This document shows positions 53,257-56,993 of a stretch of DNA of 56,993 nucleotides, piece after piece (the stretch's first letter is position 1; each line of letters begins with the position of its first letter). Under the pieces are notes generated by a model, which worked only from the letters and a program-made list of their open reading frames with translations, was not told the DNA's origin and searched no databases. Where the stretch lies: the IMG/VR virus record IMGVR_UViG_3300036846_001227, positions 1 to 56,993 of that record, one strand, 5' to 3'. A program made the position numbers and the translations under genes. The stretch comes from a virus.

Positions 53257-56200
53257 ATGCCGACGCTCGAAGAGCTTGCCGAGCAACGTCGTCAGAGAAG
53301 GCAAGACGCTGCACCTGGTCCGGCAGCTCCAGCGGATGTTTCCCGGCAACCAACACAGGGTTTGACGCTTCAGCAGCTTGGTGCTCGACGGCGGGGCGAA
53401 GGCGTTGGACCCGAGGCCCGGCCGGCGGAGGAACCGAGGCGCTTCCCACAGACGTTTGGTGAGGAGCTTGCCGAGTTTCCGAGGCTAGAACGCCAACACG
53501 CCACCGAGCACTTCGACAGCATGACGCAGGCGGCCAAGGACTTCTGGAAGCACGACACGGTGTTGGGGCATGCGTGGAACGCTTTGAAGACGGTGGGCGA
53601 GGGGGCCGCCTATGTGATGTCGCCAGTCGAGGCCGGCATCGAAATGGCCGCCGAGCCGTTCGAGACATACGGGGGGAAGGCGGCCCAGGCGGCGGGGTTG
53701 AAAGCTAACCCGGTGCGGGGGCTGGCCTCCAGTCTGGGATCGGCGGGCAGCATCGCCACCCAGTTTGCGATGGACCCGTTGATGGCGGTGGGGCCGCTGA
53801 CCGGATTGGGCAAGGCCGCCACTGCGCTGAGGGAGGGGCCTGTCGGCCAGTTCGCGGAGAAGACCTTCTCGGCGACGACGCGGACCGAGAAGATACCGAG
53901 GCTGGTCACGGACCCGGCGACCGGCGCGCAGATACCTCTGCGCGGCAAGGTTGACAGGTTCGGGAATATAGGGCCGGGCAAGGTGGACCCGGCGACAGGG
54001 TTGCCACCGATCATTACACAGCGGGTGGGGCGGGCCGCCGAGACAGGGCGGATCATTTCAAGGAACCTGACGCTGCGGGGGCTGGAAGGCTTCCGGCAAA
54101 GGGAGGCGCTGGAGAAGTTCCAGAAGGTTGTTGGCGGCCTGAGCCACGATGACCGGATGAACTTCAACTACCACATGGATGCCGACCCTGCAGCGGCCCC
54201 GCTGCCGACGGGATTGCAGCCCCTGGTCCAGGAGTTGAGGCGGCTGATCGATGACGCCGAGGGACGGCTGACCAGCATCGGGGCCTTGAGAAGCGCCAGC
54301 GGCACCTATTGGCCACGCATGTTCCGGGACCCGGATGTAGCCGAGAAGGAGGTCAACGCCTTCCAGGCGGCCCAGGCCGCCGCTACGTCCAGGAGGCCCC
54401 TCCAGGGGTCGAAGGGGGCCGCCGGCCTCTTGAAGAGGACTGTGCCGACGATGCGGGAGAGCATCGACAAGGGCATGGAACTGGTCACCGACAACCCCAT
54501 CGAGATGGCCCTCCTCCGTATGCAGGGGATGGACCACTACTATTATGGGACCCTTATAGGAAGAGAGCTGAAGAAGCTGCCCTACCTGAGGTTTGCCCGG
54601 TGGGGTGGGCAGGAAGCGTTTGCCAGGAGGGAGGGGTTGGTCCCCCTTGACGACAAGTTCTTCGAGGCCCGGTTGCCGCCGGCGGAGGTCAACAAGACCT
54701 TCACGCTGGAGGCGACTCACCGTGAGGGCTTTGATGTCGGGCTAAGACAGGGCGTCGAGGACGTAGCCAAGTACCTAGGCATCAAGCCCGAGCGCCTGTT
54801 TGCCCATGAAGACCCGGTGTTGAACCCGGCCAACCCGGCGGGCGGTGCCTTCGGCTACACCAACCGTTATAGCAAGAAGCTGGTCACTCGGTATGGACAT
54901 GGTGACCTCGTGTTGTTGCACGAGATCGGCCACCACATGAACTACAACTTCCGCATCAGCGACCTGATGAAGAACCAGAACCCGGCGGCCTGGGACCAGC
55001 TGAAAGATTTGGGGCTGGCGCGGGAGGCGATGCCGGCTGCTGTGCTACAGGCGAAGTATCCACAGCACTATGCGTATCTGATCAACGACGAGGAGCGGAT
55101 CGCCAACTTCTTCCACGCCTATTGGCATGCGCCCCACTTGTTGAGGCAGATCGCGCCCGACGCCGAGAAGTTTGTGAAGGACTGGCTGAACCTGCCCACC
55201 AATAGGGGCCTCAAGGGCGTCATCGATAGTGTCAAACCAAGCGTGCGTATCTCCGAGACGCAGCGGGTGGAGAAGCTGGAGGAGCAGTTCCACAAGTTCT
55301 TCCCCGGCGTGAGGTATCTGGGGCGATGGTATGCGCCGGAGCCGGTGGCCCGGGTGTTCAACAACTACGTGTCGCCGGGGCTAGTCCCAAGCAAGCTGGG
55401 GGACATCCTGAGACATGTGGGCAACACGCTCAACATGGCGCAGCTGTCGTTGAGTGCCTTCCATCTGGCGATGGTCAGCATGGATAGTGGGGTGTCGGCG
55501 CTGGCACAGGTGCCACGGGCGGTGGGGAGAGGGGAGTTCGGGCGGGCGGCCACCTTGTTGTCCGCGTCCCTGCCGGTGGTGGGGCCGTTGTCATCGGGGG
55601 TCAGGCAGCTTATCAGGGGGAAGCGGCTGGAAGCGGCCCTGCTTGATCCCAATAAGGCGACGCCTGAGATAGCTCAGATGATCCGGGCCTTCGAGGCCAG
55701 CGGCGGCCGGGTCACCATGGACATGATGTATCGGTCCAACGGAATGGGGGGTTTCTTCCGGGCGATCAAGGGAGGGTATCTGGGGGCGAGCATCAATGAC
55801 ACGCTGAAGTCGGTGGGGGTGAAGACGCCGGTGGCAAGGCAGGTTGTGCAGGGCTTCAAGCTGGCCGGGCGGACCCTGGAGACGACCATCGAGCCGTTGA
55901 TGGTGGCGTTCGTGCCACGGGTGAAGATGGGCGTCTTCCAGGACATGGCGAGTGAATTTATTAAGACACATCCTCATGGCACCCAAGAGGAGTTTGTCGC
56001 GGGGATGCAAAAGGCCTGGGACAGTGTCGATAACCGCCTGGGCGAGATGGTCTACGATAATCTCTTTTGGTCGAAGACCGTGAAGGACCTGAGCTTTCTG
56101 ATGGTGCGGGCGGTGGGGTGGAACCTGGGCACGCAGCGGGAGTTGGGCGGCGGCCTGCTTGATGCGATCAAGGCCACGCATAATGTGGTGACGGGGACTG

Positions 56201-56763
56201 CGCCGGCCGAGATCACCGAGAGGATGAGGTACAGTGCGGCCCTGCCGATCTATGTGGCCTTGCAGGGAGCGGTGTGGAACTACTTGTATACAGGCAAGGG
56301 GCCGACGGAACTGCTGGACTACTTCTACCCGAAGACTGGCAGGAACACGCCCGACGGGTTGCCCGAGAGAGTCTCGTTGCCGACGTATGTCAAGGATGTG
56401 TTTGCCTACAACTATGATCCGGCGAGCACGGTCCTCAATAAGTTGCATCCTCTGTGGTCGAGCGCGAACGAGGTCTTCTGGAAGAACGCTGACTACTGGG
56501 GAAGGCCAATAAGGGACCCGTTGAGGACGACGCCGCAGCCTGTGCAGCTGGCGGAGTATGCGCTGAACCAGTTCATGCCCTTTGGCTTCAGGGGCATACA
56601 GCGGCAGATCAAGGAGGGGGCCGACGTGTTTGCCGTGATCATGAACGAGTTCGGCTTTGTCCCGGCCCCGACGAGCATCACCAATCCGTCAAAGCTGCAA
56701 CGGTATCAGACGTTGCAGGACATCAAAGCGCACCGCCGGGGTGTACGATTGCAGGATAGATAA
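53257..56763 (+). CDS. Giant internal virion protein with HExGHH metallopeptidase motif
   Basis: 1168 residues. N-terminal Arg/Pro-rich region, then Gly/Ala-rich hydrophobic helices (SLGSAGSIATQFAMDPLMAV), typical of ejected channel-forming proteins. In the middle, DLVLLHEIGHHMNYNF (His555, Glu556, His559, His560) with INDEERIANFFHAYWHAP (Glu612-Glu613) about 52 residues later forms a zincin site. The C-terminal half is helical with several amphipathic segments (LSLSAFHLAMVSMDSGVSAL). Probably ejected into the host, where the peptidase could cut host or phage proteins. Confidence 0.7.
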   Translation: MPTLEELAEQRRQRRQDAAPGPAAPADVSRQPTQGLTLQQLGARRRGEGVGPEARPAEEPRRFPQTFGEELAEFPRLERQHATEHFDSMTQAAKDFWKHDTVLGHAWNALKTVGEGAAYVMSPVEAGIEMAAEPFETYGGKAAQAAGLKANPVRGLASSLGSAGSIATQFAMDPLMAVGPLTGLGKAATALREGPVGQFAEKTFSATTRTEKIPRLVTDPATGAQIPLRGKVDRFGNIGPGKVDPATGLPPIITQRVGRAAETGRIISRNLTLRGLEGFRQREALEKFQKVVGGLSHDDRMNFNYHMDADPAAAPLPTGLQPLVQELRRLIDDAEGRLTSIGALRSASGTYWPRMFRDPDVAEKEVNAFQAAQAAATSRRPLQGSKGAAGLLKRTVPTMRESIDKGMELVTDNPIEMALLRMQGMDHYYYGTLIGRELKKLPYLRFARWGGQEAFARREGLVPLDDKFFEARLPPAEVNKTFTLEATHREGFDVGLRQGVEDVAKYLGIKPERLFAHEDPVLNPANPAGGAFGYTNRYSKKLVTRYGHGDLVLLHEIGHHMNYNFRISDLMKNQNPAAWDQLKDLGLAREAMPAAVLQAKYPQHYAYLINDEERIANFFHAYWHAPHLLRQIAPDAEKFVKDWLNLPTNRGLKGVIDSVKPSVRISETQRVEKLEEQFHKFFPGVRYLGRWYAPEPVARVFNNYVSPGLVPSKLGDILRHVGNTLNMAQLSLSAFHLAMVSMDSGVSALAQVPRAVGRGEFGRAATLLSASLPVVGPLSSGVRQLIRGKRLEAALLDPNKATPEIAQMIRAFEASGGRVTMDMMYRSNGMGGFFRAIKGGYLGASINDTLKSVGVKTPVARQVVQGFKLAGRTLETTIEPLMVAFVPRVKMGVFQDMASEFIKTHPHGTQEEFVAGMQKAWDSVDNRLGEMVYDNLFWSKTVKDLSFLMVRAVGWNLGTQRELGGGLLDAIKATHNVVTGTAPAEITERMRYSAALPIYVALQGAVWNYLYTGKGPTELLDYFYPKTGRNTPDGLPERVSLPTYVKDVFAYNYDPASTVLNKLHPLWSSANEVFWKNADYWGRPIRDPLRTTPQPVQLAEYALNQFMPFGFRGIQRQIKEGADVFAVIMNEFGFVPAPTSITNPSKLQRYQTLQDIKAHRRGVRLQDR

Positions 56764-56765
56764 GC

Positions 56766-56993
56766 ATGGCCAATAGCTTGGGGCAGCGCAGCGATGTCGT
56801 TAACTCCGCCGACGAAATGATGCGGAGCATCATCGAGGAGGCGGAGAAGCTGCCGCTTGATAAGAGATTGGCGGTCATGCAGGCTGCGACGCGGTGGGTT
56901 GCGGTCAAGAACCGGCTCAACATGCCCGACGAGAGGAACGGCTTCGATGAGTTCCGAGAACAGCTTTCCGGAGGAGCCGCGCCGGCTGGAAGT
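56766..56993 (+). CDS. Hypothetical protein, N-terminal part (continues at position 2)
   Basis: Begins MANSLGQRSDVVNSADEMMR two bases after the giant virion gene, with a helical charged region (IIEEAEKLPLDKRLAVMQAA). It runs off the window in frame into the duplicated end and completes at 229, for 119 residues in all. See the entry at 2-229. Confidence 0.7.
   Translation, partial: MANSLGQRSDVVNSADEMMRSIIEEAEKLPLDKRLAVMQAATRWVAVKNRLNMPDERNGFDEFREQLSGGAAPAGS
56897..56993. repeat. 97-bp direct terminal repeat, right copy
   Basis: Identical to bases 1-97; the assembly overlap that closes the circle. Confidence 0.9.

Overview
The window is a complete, GC-rich genome of a tailed double-stranded DNA phage. 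The first 97 bases (1-97) are repeated exactly as the last 97 (56897-56993), and one gene reads cleanly through the join, so the contig is a closed circle whose unique length is about 56.9 kb. The head and tail set is podovirus-like: terminase, portal, scaffold, capsid, two short adaptors, a nozzle-like protein, very large internal virion proteins and a pectate-lyase-fold tail spike, with no tape measure, sheath or long tail-tube gene. I see no phage RNA polymerase, integrase or tRNA gene. The host is not shown by the sequence. High GC, the tail-spike N-terminus and small secreted proteins suggest a proteobacterium, perhaps an alphaproteobacterium; this is inference.

Layout. 1-3187 (+): end of the late region, with a small membrane protein (holin candidate), the tail spike and a small lipoprotein. 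3247-12379 (-): replication and recombination. In transcription order this holds a small leader gene, a PD-(D/E)XK nuclease with an Fe-S cysteine set, a RecA-like/Sak4-like ATPase, an abundant small protein (SSB candidate), a dNMP kinase, a family A DNA polymerase broken into two genes, an SF1 helicase and a DUF3987-type ATPase. A strong sigma70-like promoter lies at 12436-12463. 12807-13887 (-) and 14236-14995 (+) flank an AT-rich nested dyad (13957-14196), a candidate origin or switch. 14996-23623 (-): many short, tightly overlapping genes plus a MoxR ATPase / VWA-metallopeptidase cassette. 23624-24346: noncoding, with four copies of an iteron-like repeat and a perfect 16-bp-stem hairpin. 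24347 to the end (+): a short early unit with an intrinsic terminator, a helix-turn-helix-like gene, small basic proteins, then the packaging and virion genes.

Main points of interest. (1) The large terminase carries a 265-residue intein exactly in its ATP-binding motif. (2) DNA polymerase A is cleanly split before motif A, with a cysteine-rich gene between the halves, and its N-terminal half starts with a uracil-DNA glycosylase domain. (3) A glycine-rich 'GxGYTSxPTV' repeat module is inserted into at least four unrelated virion proteins. (4) A phage-borne MoxR/VWA-zincin cassette has two uncharacterised partners. (5) The iteron/hairpin region and the nested-dyad region both look like replication or control sites. 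(6) Several micro-genes encode arginine-rich protamine-like peptides. (7) Two virion-region proteins carry HExxH metallopeptidase motifs, and an HNH endonuclease sits antisense against the 3' end of an unusually AT-rich capsid gene.

Many reading frames open across whole genes on the opposite strand because of the high GC; these were left out. Starts were chosen by Shine-Dalgarno matches and by ATGA/TGATG stop-start overlaps, which are very common here.
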